From assembly GCA_946415365.1 (NCBI GenBank), contig CAMKSE010000005.1, positions 1 to 64,000 on the forward strand: a DNA stretch of 64,000 bases, in the 5' to 3' direction. This stretch comes from an uncultured Prevotellaceae bacterium (GTDB lineage: Bacteria > Bacteroidota > Bacteroidia > Bacteroidales > Bacteroidaceae). Shown one piece after another: positions 34,272 through 41,831 of the stretch (position 1 is the stretch's first letter; each line of letters starts with the position of its first letter). The notes beneath the pieces were generated by a model. It had not been told where the DNA came from. It did not search any database and was given only the letters and a program-made list of their open reading frames with translations. The position numbers were made by a program, and so were the translations under genes.

Positions 34272-36176
34272 TTATAACGGTATCCACATCCAGAAGGTCG
34301 AGCCCTTGTCCTTGCCCTCAGACGTTATGCCGATGTCGCCGTGACTGGCATTGGCGAAAGCCTTGCAAATCGACAGTCCCAGACCGGTTCCCTGGATATA
34401 GTCGTTCACTTTGTAGAATCGTTCGAAGAGCTTCGGCTGAATCTCCTGGGGGACACCTTCGCCAGTGTCCTCGCAGTAGATGTAGAGCCCGTTGCGCTGC
34501 TCACCGTCGCTGTCTCTCGTCTCCAGGCGGTAGCCCAGCTTGATATGTCCCTGATGGGTATATTTCACGGCGTTGGTGACGAAGTTGGTGATGACTTGCG
34601 ACACGCGCCCCGGGTCGACCTTGATCGGCAGGGTGGTGTAGGGATTGTCTTTGATGAACTCCACTCCCGATGTATGCACTCTGGGGCGGAGCGACTCGAA
34701 CCACTCGTTGAACGACTTGGCAAAGTCGACATCGACGGGCTCTATGCTGATCTGCCCTGTCTCCAGCGACGATGCCGTCAGGATATCGTTCACCAGTCGC
34801 AGCAGCATGTCGCAGTTGTTCTTGATGATCTGTATCGACTCCTTCTTCTCCTCCGACGTCGTCAGCATCGAGAGCACCTCCGAGAAGCCCACGATGGCAT
34901 TGATGGGGGTACGTATCTCGTGCGCCATGTTGGCCAGGAAGAGACTCTTCGCCTTGCCCGACTCCTTGGCGCGCTGGGTCTCTTGGCGCAGCAGATCCTG
35001 CTTGTGCATCAGGTCGTTGATGTTTCGCCATACACCGAAGGCGCCCTTCAGCCGTCCGTTCTTGTCAAACTCGGGGATGCAGTTGATCTGTACCCATTGC
35101 GGCTCGGTGTTTTTCAGGGTCACCATCGGATGCATCTGGCCTACGTACACCAGCGGTTCGCGCAGGGCCTCTTCCGGGTTCGACAGGGCTTTCACGAAGT
35201 CTTCCTCCTGATTGACGAAGAACTTCTGCATCTGCTTCAGGTCGAAAGAGCGTTCGACGGTGTCCAGGCCGCTGTAGAACTCCAGGACGTTGCGGTCGAG
35301 GCTGATGCGCCACGTCTGCATATTCGAGGCCTCCAGCATGTAGCGCAGCTCGGCCTCGTAGTTCTTGATCGACTCGTTCATCTTCTGCATCCTGGCGTCG
35401 TTCTCCATCACGTTGAGATACATGTTGCGCTCCTCCGTGATGTCGTTGGCCGTCACTAAGAGATACATCAGCTGTCCGTCCTCGTCGTAGATGGGGTGAA
35501 CGCTGATTTCCAGATACACATACATGTTCTTCTCGGGTACGATGCTCAGCGAGCAGGCCCAGTAGTCTTCGGGATGGTATCGGTCGAGCACCTCGTTGAA
35601 CGGCATCACGTCGAAGAGGTTCGCCTTATAGTAGAACTCTTTGTCTAGATCTTCCACGAAGTTACAGATCTTGCGCATGATGCGGTTGGAGTCGAGCAGC
35701 CAGCCGTCGGGTGAATAGAACGACTGCCCGATGATGGAATTCTCGAAGACGGTCCAGTATCGCTTCGACAGCCGCTCAATCTCGCGCTCCTTGCTTTTCG
35801 TTTCTGTCTCATCGATCAGTGTGGTAATGATGCTCACGGGCTTGCCGTCCTCAAACTCGGTGAGGGCGTGCCCGTGGATGTCGCGCCATATCGGGGCGCC
35901 CTGGCCTCCAAGGTTGGCGTTCCAGCGGTAGTGCCATTCTGTTTCTGTCTCGCTGCCGCTTCTCATGCGCTCAACCATAGCGCAGAACTGTTCCAGATCG
36001 TCGGGATGGAAGCCGGCGTAATACGCCTCGATGCCCATTTCTTCACCAAACACAGCCTTTCCGAACAGGTCGTACACGCGGTTATCCTTCAGGTCAAGGC
36101 ACACCACGTGGTTGCCGCTGATGTCGAGTGCCATCTGCATCGCCTGCTGCTCGTCAAACATATTCTTCGTCTCCAT
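34272..36176 (-). CDS. PAS-domain sensor histidine kinase, intact catalytic core
   Basis: This 634-residue protein shows no membrane segment, so it is probably cytosolic. Three PAS-like regions (about 20-125, 135-250, 275-390) precede HisKA with MAHEIRTPINAIVGFSEVL (His near residue 419). The HATPase domain has a good N box (VITNFVTNAVKYT), G1 (DTGEGVP) and G2 (GTGLGLSI). It ends with the ATPase domain and has no receiver. It lies 7 bp after the degenerate kinase gene and is probably co-transcribed. No response regulator is nearby, so its partner is elsewhere. Confidence 0.92.
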   Translation of the reverse strand: METKNMFDEQQAMQMALDISGNHVVCLDLKDNRVYDLFGKAVFGEEMGIEAYYAGFHPDDLEQFCAMVERMRSGSETETEWHYRWNANLGGQGAPIWRDIHGHALTEFEDGKPVSIITTLIDETETKSKEREIERLSKRYWTVFENSIIGQSFYSPDGWLLDSNRIMRKICNFVEDLDKEFYYKANLFDVMPFNEVLDRYHPEDYWACSLSIVPEKNMYVYLEISVHPIYDEDGQLMYLLVTANDITEERNMYLNVMENDARMQKMNESIKNYEAELRYMLEASNMQTWRISLDRNVLEFYSGLDTVERSFDLKQMQKFFVNQEEDFVKALSNPEEALREPLVYVGQMHPMVTLKNTEPQWVQINCIPEFDKNGRLKGAFGVWRNINDLMHKQDLLRQETQRAKESGKAKSLFLANMAHEIRTPINAIVGFSEVLSMLTTSEEKKESIQIIKNNCDMLLRLVNDILTASSLETGQISIEPVDVDFAKSFNEWFESLRPRVHTSGVEFIKDNPYTTLPIKVDPGRVSQVITNFVTNAVKYTHQGHIKLGYRLETRDSDGEQRNGLYIYCEDTGEGVPQEIQPKLFERFYKVNDYIQGTGLGLSICKAFANASHGDIGITSEGKDKGSTFWMWIPL

Positions 36177-36183
36177 ACCTCAA

Positions 36184-38124
36184 TTACTGTTCAAGATTCC
36201 TTTTCTTTTCGATCACTAAGGCGGTGCAGGGGATCGACACCCATGCACTCGTGCCCTTTCCGTAGTCTGACTGGATATCGATGGTACCGCCCATCTGGTG
36301 CGCCAGCAGCTGTGCAATCGCCAGATCGAGACCCGAGCCTATCAGTTTGCCTTTCTCATCGCGCGTGAAGTGGTCGAAGATGTGCGACATCATTTCCTCT
36401 GTGACTCCTTTGCCCGTATCTTCGAAACGGAAGGTCAGCTCGCCGCGATGATACTCGTAGCTGACTTGGATCGAGCCTTGGGAGGTCAGCAGGCAGGACA
36501 TGCTACACATACGATGGATGAGCTCCGTCACATGCTTCATGTCGATGTCGACCACCAGGCGGTTGTAGGTCTGTACGATGATGGGCTGCACCTCGGGCTT
36601 GATAGCCGACAGGCCTGCGAGGCAGAGGGCCTCGAAGGCTCCGGCAAAGTCGGTGGGCTCCTTCGTGTACTCCTCCATGTTGGTCTCCAGGCGCGAGATG
36701 TAGAGGATATCGTTCACCAGCAGCAGCAGTTCGCCCGTGCTGCGCTTGATCTGCTCCATGAAGAAGGGCTCGTCGTTCGCGTCGTGGTCGCCCGTAAAGA
36801 GGCCTGCATAGCCTACGATGTTGTTCAGCGGCGTACGTATCTCGTAGCTCATGTTCGTCAGGAAGGTCTGCTTCAGCAGCTCCGTCTCCTGCGCCTTCTT
36901 CGTCTCTATGGCCAGCTGCTTCTCAGTCTCCACCATGTCGGTGATGTCGCGGTAGGTGCCGAAGTAGCGCTCCACGCGGCCTTCTGCGTCGAACATAGGC
37001 ACCATGTTGAACAGCAGCCATATCTGTCGGCCTTTCTTGTCGCGTATCTCGATCTCGATGGCCTGTTTGATGTCGTGCCTCGTCAGGTGGTCCATCCTGT
37101 TGAGCACGCTGTTCACCGTCCGTCTGAAGGGCATGGTGGCCAGTCGGATGCAGCGCAGTTGCGACATGTGCAGCTTGCTGTTGGTCTCCCTGTTGATGAG
37201 CTCGAAGGTGTAGGAGTGGGGGTAGTAGTTTACCAGCTGCACACCGCTGACGCTCAGGGCGTAGTCGATGTTGGCGATATACTGCCTGATGCTGTCGGTG
37301 CCCTTCTGCAGTTTCTCGACGCTCTTCTGCAGGCGATGGAATGAGTTGACCATCTCGGTGATGTCGCGCCCCGACATGTAGACGCCCTCCAGCTTGCCCT
37401 CCTCGTTGCGGATGAGGTTGATGGCCGATTCGTAGTACATCTTGCCCGTCAGTCCAATCTCTTCATTGCGGTATCGCTCTTCCGTCAGCTTGTCGAAGTC
37501 GATGATGCTGCCTGTGTACGAGTCCTCTATCTGGTCGAACTGTAGCTGGTTGAAGAATGGGTTGTTCTTCAGCAGGAAGCTGCCGTCGAGCACTTGTTCG
37601 CGGCTCTTGAGGTTGAAGTTCTCGCAGGCTCGCTCGTTGATCTCTCGAAGCACGCCCTTGCTGTCGTAGTAGAGGTTGTCGAGCAGCGATGAGTTGAAGA
37701 TGGTCTGATAGCGTATGAGCAGTTTCTTGATCTTCTCCTGTTGGCGGTATTCGTCGGTCACGTCGTGCTGGATGCCCATCAGCGCGGTAGGCAGGCCGTT
37801 CTCGTCGCGGCTTATCACGGTGATGGATTCCTCATAGTGCTTGCATTCCGACTCCTTCTCGGCTCTGCTGCGCAGCTTCACCTTGCCGCTGTCCTGCTTG
37901 CCGTCGCAGATATCGAAGACGAGGCTGCGCAACACCTCAAGGTCGGTGGGGTGGAAGGCCTGGCCAAATTCGGAGGGGTTGAATTCCGGTCCGAACTCGC
38001 CTGCTTCCGAGAGGTAGCGATAGTGGCGAGTGGCGGGATAGTAGAACCACAGCCGCAGTCGTCCTGTCTTCAGGATCAGCGCCAGGCGGGCTTTTTGTTT
38101 TTTGCTATCTATCTGATTCGTCAT
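36184..38124 (-). CDS. PAS-domain histidine kinase homologue lacking the phospho-acceptor His
   Basis: This 646-residue protein has the same layout as the next gene: PAS regions, HisKA-like and HATPase-like domains, no membrane segment. The H box reads NMSYEIRTPLN, with Tyr in place of His (near residue 425). The N-box region (ELIHRMCSMSCLL) lacks the usual Asn, and the G2 box reads GSGLDLAI. It keeps a G1-like DTGKGV. It is therefore probably a pseudokinase that senses a signal and modulates the active kinase encoded 7 bp downstream (inference). Its own promoter lies at about 38180. Confidence 0.88.
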   Translation of the reverse strand: MTNQIDSKKQKARLALILKTGRLRLWFYYPATRHYRYLSEAGEFGPEFNPSEFGQAFHPTDLEVLRSLVFDICDGKQDSGKVKLRSRAEKESECKHYEESITVISRDENGLPTALMGIQHDVTDEYRQQEKIKKLLIRYQTIFNSSLLDNLYYDSKGVLREINERACENFNLKSREQVLDGSFLLKNNPFFNQLQFDQIEDSYTGSIIDFDKLTEERYRNEEIGLTGKMYYESAINLIRNEEGKLEGVYMSGRDITEMVNSFHRLQKSVEKLQKGTDSIRQYIANIDYALSVSGVQLVNYYPHSYTFELINRETNSKLHMSQLRCIRLATMPFRRTVNSVLNRMDHLTRHDIKQAIEIEIRDKKGRQIWLLFNMVPMFDAEGRVERYFGTYRDITDMVETEKQLAIETKKAQETELLKQTFLTNMSYEIRTPLNNIVGYAGLFTGDHDANDEPFFMEQIKRSTGELLLLVNDILYISRLETNMEEYTKEPTDFAGAFEALCLAGLSAIKPEVQPIIVQTYNRLVVDIDMKHVTELIHRMCSMSCLLTSQGSIQVSYEYHRGELTFRFEDTGKGVTEEMMSHIFDHFTRDEKGKLIGSGLDLAIAQLLAHQMGGTIDIQSDYGKGTSAWVSIPCTALVIEKKRNLEQ

Positions 38125-38178
38125 AGAGTTGATGATTGCTTGTAGTGAATATTATTTTAGTAAGTCTTTTACTGCCTG

Positions 38179-38186
38179 CAAAGATA
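38179..38186 (-). promoter_or_regulatory. -7 box of the sensor kinase operon
   Basis: TATCTTTG on the minus strand lies 55 nt upstream of the ATG at 38124. Confidence 0.55.
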
Positions 38187-38278
38187 CGAAAATTATTTGG
38201 AATCCACAAGGATTATTGCAGAAAAAACACTTTTTTTCTGAGCGGTCTGATATTGGATGGTAGTTTTATGTAAACATT

Positions 38279-38344
38279 GGGTCAGGGGACGTTCCTCTGG
38301 CCCATTGTTTTGCTGAGTTCAATAAATTTTCTGATGGTTCTAGA
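38279..38344 (-). repeat. REP family 3 palindrome with a possible RAYT tail remnant
   Basis: GGGTCAGGGGACGTTCCTCT and the following GGCCC (38279-38303) form a hairpin. The adjoining minus-strand frame reads SRTIRKFIELSKTM and stops inside the palindrome, similar in form to the remnants in copies B and D. The palindrome recurs at 39401. Confidence 0.55.
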
Positions 38345-38465
38345 TAGTCATGGGGACAGGTACCTGGGTATGGGTGCCTGTTTTCATGGCAATTTTTTTG
38401 CTATATTCCTGATGTTCTCGTAATTCATGCCAGTAACTCTTGAGAGTTGTCTTGGCCTGACATCT
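38345..38465 (-). pseudogene. REP family 1 copy D with a RAYT transposase C-terminal remnant
   Basis: The first 80 bp or so are nearly identical to copy B. The minus-strand frame reads RQLSRVTGMNYENIRNIAKK, then LP and a stop. RQLSRVTG followed by a helix is typical of the C-terminal helix-turn-helix of Y1_Tnp/RAYT transposases. The rest of the gene is missing. Confidence 0.6.
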
Positions 38466-38500
38466 AGGGGCGCAGAAGGGTCAGGCACCTCTGCGCCCCT
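38466..38500. repeat. Hairpin with 11-bp arms AGGGGCGCAGA / TCTGCGCCCCT
   Basis: This is a perfect inverted repeat around GGGTCAGGCAC, inside the REP-rich spacer. Confidence 0.65.
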
Positions 38501-38533
38501 CCTTGCCAAATTTATTGGCGTTTTCTTGTAACG

Positions 38534-38553
38534 GAGGACGGCTCTTTTGTTAA
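38534..38553 (+). repeat. REP-like half-site, GGACGGCTCTTTTGTTAA
   Basis: This is a variant of the GGGACGGTTCTTTTGTTA family (31010, 39361, 48238). Confidence 0.55.
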
Positions 38554-38591
38554 AACTTTGCAAATGTGTACATCTTTCCGAAAACTTTTTG

Positions 38592-38599
38592 TACCTTTG
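38592..38599 (+). promoter_or_regulatory. -7 box of the small lipoprotein gene
   Basis: TACCTTTG lies 26 nt upstream of the ATG at 38625. Confidence 0.6.
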
Positions 38600-38624
38600 C
38601 ATCATGATTTTAAAACAAATGGTT

Positions 38625-39140
38625 ATGAAAAAGATTTTGAGTTTCGTGTTGGTGGCACTGGCTACCATGTTTGTAACAATCGGTTGTACTGGAGTCGACA
38701 CCCCCGACAACCCCTCAGTCCCCGTGGCTGATGTCTTGGTGAAGGATGCCTTTGAGAAGGGGGCGATAGTCACCATTCAGTTCATTTATAGGGGCGAAGC
38801 AGCCTCCATCACGTTCGAGAACACAGGCGACTACCCCCTCTCGTTCAAAATGGTCGATGCCACAGGGGCTGCTGTCAATCCCTGGGCCTACAGTTTAGTT
38901 TATGATGGGGATTTAATGGAATTCATATTCTGCCCTGCAAGACTTGAGGATGGTACCCTCGACGGTATGTACGTAGTTGATTTCGATTCCAGCAAGAGCA
39001 TTTATTCAGATATGAAGGAAGGCCGTTTGGAGGACGACGAAAACACCTGTTTCATCAGTCTCAGCGTGAACGGCAGGCCCGTAAATCTGACCTATGGAGA
39101 AGTAATTGTTCCCTCATGGGATGAACAAGTAATATACTAG
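38625..39140 (+). CDS. Small lipoprotein of unknown function
   Basis: This 171-residue protein starts at MKKILSFVLVALATMF, which begins the lipoprotein signal (lipobox VTIGC). The frame also contains an ATG at 38604 that would add seven residues in front of the signal. The mature part (DTPDNPSVPVADVLVKDAF and later SITFENTGDYPLSFKMVD) looks like a single beta-sandwich. I recognise no family. It is flanked on both sides by REP-rich spacers and has its own promoter and terminator, so it is probably expressed alone. Confidence 0.8.
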   Translation: MKKILSFVLVALATMFVTIGCTGVDTPDNPSVPVADVLVKDAFEKGAIVTIQFIYRGEAASITFENTGDYPLSFKMVDATGAAVNPWAYSLVYDGDLMEFIFCPARLEDGTLDGMYVVDFDSSKSIYSDMKEGRLEDDENTCFISLSVNGRPVNLTYGEVIVPSWDEQVIY

Positions 39141-39160
39141 TCATGGGGACATATTCTGTC
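39138..39160 (+). repeat. REP-like fragment, TAGTCATGGGGACATATTCT
   Basis: It shares TAGTCATGGGGACA with family 1 and then diverges. It overlaps the stop region of the lipoprotein gene. Confidence 0.45.
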
Positions 39161-39240
39161 TTAATCTCCAAATAAAAGAGAAGAAAAATAGAACATATTA
39201 ACAAACATTATCCGTTTGACATTTAAAAGCATAATTATCT

Positions 39241-39278
39241 TGTCCTGTTTCATAGCCAATATGGAGCAGGACATTTTT
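39241..39278 (+). terminator. Terminator after the small lipoprotein gene
   Basis: TGTCCTG and CAGGACA, with further pairing inside (CAT/ATG), are followed by five T residues. Confidence 0.75.
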
Positions 39279-39316
39279 CTGGATATGTTTTTTGCTTTTT
39301 TCTTTGCTGTCTTTAT

Positions 39317-39424
39317 AGTCACCGGGACAGGTACCTGGGTATGAACAAAAATATAACATCGGGACTCTTTTGTTAGAGCCGTCCTTTGTTATATATAATT
39401 GGGTCAGGGGACGTTCCTCTGGCC
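39317..39424. repeat. Cluster of three REP-like fragments
   Basis: A family 1 arm (TAGTCACCGGGACAGGTACC, 39317), a rearranged GGGACTCTTTTGTTA unit (39361-39390) and a family 3 palindrome (39401-39424) are packed together. The remaining 39.43-39.56 kb shows no gene I can support. Confidence 0.6.
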
Positions 39425-39564
39425 TTTCGAAGCCATGATGATTATGGAATACGATATGGCTTTCATTGGCAAAGTGAAGATGACCGTTGGCATAAGGTAG
39501 GTATTATTCTGTTATCTACCAAATATTTATTGAAATGTTTTTGGATTATTAACATCCGAAAGCA

Positions 39565-39594
39565 TTGGCCGATGGAGAATTCTTACTATATTTG
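39565..39594 (+). promoter_or_regulatory. Promoter of the 419-residue unknown gene
   Basis: TTG (39565-39567) and TATATTTG (39587-39594) are separated by 19 nt, 36 nt upstream of the ATG. Confidence 0.6.
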
Positions 39595-39630
39595 CAGCCG
39601 TTTTGACACCATTAAAATTTGTGTAAGAAT

Positions 39631-40890
39631 ATGAACGATACATCGACTAAAGAATATATTTTACTGACTTATCTCGATCAGAAAACAGCAGGATTGTCCT
39701 GCTGTTCTTGTCTGCTCTCGCTCAATGCCCTGAGCCTGAGTGTCGCTATTGATGCTATCAGATTGACCAAATATTTTGATATGTTGTTGGACCGGTGGCA
39801 GGCATGTCTTCCTTTGGGCGATGCTAAGGATGTGAACTTTCCGCTGTGGGGCGACAAGATCTGGGCGATGATCCAGGCTGTGCGCCAGGCGTATAGTCTG
39901 AACATGGTCGACGTGAACCTGTATGAATTCGAGTCTGACAGTTATCTGCGTTTCAAGGAGAGTCAGGATGCAGTTGGTGCCATTGAGGATTCGATGGAGC
40001 CGTTTCAGTCCGTCTGCGGCAGCGATGTGGCTGTGGTGACGGTTTGTGCGCTGCGTGAGCTTCACGAGATGCTGATGAAGATCTCTGAGTTTCTGAACTC
40101 CCCCACGGAGCAGCAGATAGCCCAGTCGTTCGAGCAGTGGGAGAACTGTTACCGCAAGCATTACAGCAAAGCGTGCCAGCGTAAATACAATAAGTGGAAA
40201 ATCCAGTATTCTCCCCGCACGCTAAGGAAGAACTTGCAAGAGCGACAGAAGAAAGAGCTGGAGGACTTTAAGCGGATGTTTCTGAATGATGATGAGTTTG
40301 AACTGGTCTACGATATGGAGCAGAAACGAATAGACTTTGATGGCCTTTCACGTTTCCTGTTCACTCATGCCGAGCGCTTTGGCGTGTCGTATATAGATGC
40401 CCGCCCGATGTTCAGCAAGGAACTGCAACGGCTGTTCAACTTCGTGGACTTGTGGCGTCTGATGCAAGCCGACCAACAGCCTGCCAAGAAACGCGTGGAG
40501 AAACCTGTCGAAACAGAAGACGAACTGGAAAAGAAGGTGATGGAGGTCGTGTCGAAGGTTCATGAGTTTTCTTCTGAGAAATGGCGTGCTCATCTGGTGC
40601 AGTTGTGGAAGCGCCTGTTTAGAACCTTCCGTAACGAGATTGCCAAAGCCGGTCCCCACGAGAAGTTCAAGGAGTATAGCAAGAAGACGGTCTATTGTAT
40701 TCTGGGCTATCTGAAGTCGAAGGGCTTCTATCGTTCCGACGTGACCAATGTAGCGGTGACGAGAAAACTGGAAGGCAGCAACAACGGCATGCGCAAATAC
40801 GTGAGCAACGGCCTTGCTGAGCTCGACCATGAACTGAAGACCCGTATCGAAGCTCATGTCGAACAGGAGATGCAGGCTTTGGTCGTCTGA
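39631..40890 (+). CDS. Unknown protein, 419 residues, first gene of the primase/HU cassette
   Basis: I chose the ATG at 39631 over an in-frame TTG at 39619. I do not recognise a family. The N-terminal third has a Cys-rich spot (LSCCSCLLSL). The middle is strongly charged and helical (KNLQERQKKELEDFKR, probably coiled coil). The C-terminal part (EKWRAHLVQLWKRLFRTFRN, then YCILGYLKSKGFY and KLEGSNNGMRKYVSNGLAEL) is basic and could bind nucleic acid. No signal peptide is seen. It has its own promoter and a strong terminator, and stands at the start of the accessory cassette. Confidence 0.8.
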   Translation: MNDTSTKEYILLTYLDQKTAGLSCCSCLLSLNALSLSVAIDAIRLTKYFDMLLDRWQACLPLGDAKDVNFPLWGDKIWAMIQAVRQAYSLNMVDVNLYEFESDSYLRFKESQDAVGAIEDSMEPFQSVCGSDVAVVTVCALRELHEMLMKISEFLNSPTEQQIAQSFEQWENCYRKHYSKACQRKYNKWKIQYSPRTLRKNLQERQKKELEDFKRMFLNDDEFELVYDMEQKRIDFDGLSRFLFTHAERFGVSYIDARPMFSKELQRLFNFVDLWRLMQADQQPAKKRVEKPVETEDELEKKVMEVVSKVHEFSSEKWRAHLVQLWKRLFRTFRNEIAKAGPHEKFKEYSKKTVYCILGYLKSKGFYRSDVTNVAVTRKLEGSNNGMRKYVSNGLAELDHELKTRIEAHVEQEMQALVV

Positions 40891-40899
40891 GCGGGACGA

Positions 40900-40945
40900 G
40901 ATAGTTAAGTGATAGTTACGTGATAGTTCGTGATAGTTGGTGATG
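40900..40945. repeat. Tandem array, about 10-bp unit (GTGATAGTTC)
   Basis: About four copies follow the stop codon. The last copies form the left arm of the terminator. Confidence 0.75.
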
Positions 40946-40962
40946 CTAACTATCACGTTTTT
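40929..40962 (+). terminator. Terminator after the 419-residue gene
   Basis: A perfect 10-bp stem (CGTGATAGTT / AACTATCACG) with a 9-nt loop is followed by TTTTT. Confidence 0.85.
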
Positions 40963-41017
40963 GTTTGTGTCTGATTATCAGCGTGATAGATAATGATAGT
41001 ATCATTGTCCCTGATAG

Positions 41018-41049
41018 TTTGCGCTCATGAAAAAGTATGCCTACCTTTG
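41018..41049 (+). promoter_or_regulatory. Promoter of the 140-residue gene
   Basis: TTTG (41018-41021) and TACCTTTG (41042-41049) are separated by 20 nt. A leader of about 110 nt with GC-rich pairing potential follows. Confidence 0.7.
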
Positions 41050-41166
41050 CACCAGATATCGAAGGGAACAAAGCCGTAAGCGTGGCTCCCGCCAGTCCCG
41101 GTAATCATCTGGCCGCAAGACTGGAAACGCCATCAGATGTTCACTTCCTATAAAATAATAAGAACA

Positions 41167-41589
41167 ATGGAAGCAAAGAACAAAAAATCAAACAAGCCCC
41201 GCCTCGTGGGAGACATCGTAACAGAGATGCTCCAAGGCTGGCACCGCAACACGGAACTGTCCGTGGATCTGAAAACCATCCTCCGCACCGACGAGCGCCT
41301 GCAGGCCGGTAAGGACTATCTGGGCATTTTGCGCCGCGACGTTGAATGTGAGGATTATTATTACGACGAGCACATCACCTTCATCGAGACCGTTCCGTCG
41401 GCTCCCCGTAAGCGTAATCCGCACGTGTTCAAGGGTAGGTACATCACCATCACCCGTCAGGCTGACGGCTCGCTGCGCCCGAACTTTCGCCCGATGAAGG
41501 TAGACGAGCATTTCAGCATCGAGCGCTTTGGCGTCGGCGTAGCCAACGAGCTGATACTGGCACTCGAATGCCTGATAGAAGAAAGGTAA
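41167..41589 (+). CDS. Unknown protein, 140 residues
   Basis: The start at ATG 41167 (MEAKNKKSNKPRLVGDIVTE) follows a long leader; an ATG at 41137 is also in frame. The protein is soluble, with a mixed charged sequence (ERLQAGKDYLGILRRDVECE, FKGRYITITRQADGSLRPNF). I recognise no domain. It lies directly upstream of the DUF3987-like and primase-like genes, and proteins of this size often accompany that pair. A role in the same process is inferred from position only. Confidence 0.75.
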   Translation: MEAKNKKSNKPRLVGDIVTEMLQGWHRNTELSVDLKTILRTDERLQAGKDYLGILRRDVECEDYYYDEHITFIETVPSAPRKRNPHVFKGRYITITRQADGSLRPNFRPMKVDEHFSIERFGVGVANELILALECLIEER

Positions 41590-41615
41590 AAAAGTAAAAA
41601 GGTAAAAAAGTAAAA
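41586..41615. repeat. 8-bp tandem array (GTAAAAAA/GTAAAAAG)
   Basis: About four copies begin at the stop codon. The same unit recurs at 43131, around the stop of the next gene. Confidence 0.8.
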
Positions 41616-41644
41616 CAGATCAGAGTGTTCCGGTTGTTACAGCT

Positions 41645-41792
41645 ATTCCAATTATTCCAATTCCAATTAAAAAATTGAGGGTGCAATCTCTCTTTATATA
41701 TTATATAACTTATTGATATATAGATAGTTATATATATAATTGGTGGAATGGGGATATCAAGAAAAGCAAACTGGAATTGGAATAACTGGAAT
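41645..41792. repeat. 21-bp inverted repeats around an AT-rich loop upstream of the DUF3987-like gene
   Basis: ATTCCAATTATTCCAATTCCA and its complement (41772-41792) match at 20 of 21 positions. The roughly 106-bp loop is almost only A/T (TATATATTATATAAC). Repeated TTCCAATT units resemble iterons. It could be a regulatory hairpin or an origin-like site. Confidence 0.75.
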
Positions 41793-41831
41793 ACTCGGTC
41801 ATCAGTAATTCATCTAAATAGCAGAAAATCA

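Noticed and set aside
34341..37344. Plus-strand frames of 372 and 348 codons opposite the sensor kinases
   Set aside because: They are antisense to intact PAS/HATPase domains, with no start context or protein features.
39386..39634. 82-codon frame just before the 419-residue gene
   Set aside because: It begins inside a REP fragment, shows no domain, and contains the promoter of the next gene.
41748..41831. Upstream extension of the DUF3987-like gene (28 codons)
   Set aside because: It translates the right arm of an inverted repeat (NWNWNNWN), which is not protein-like.
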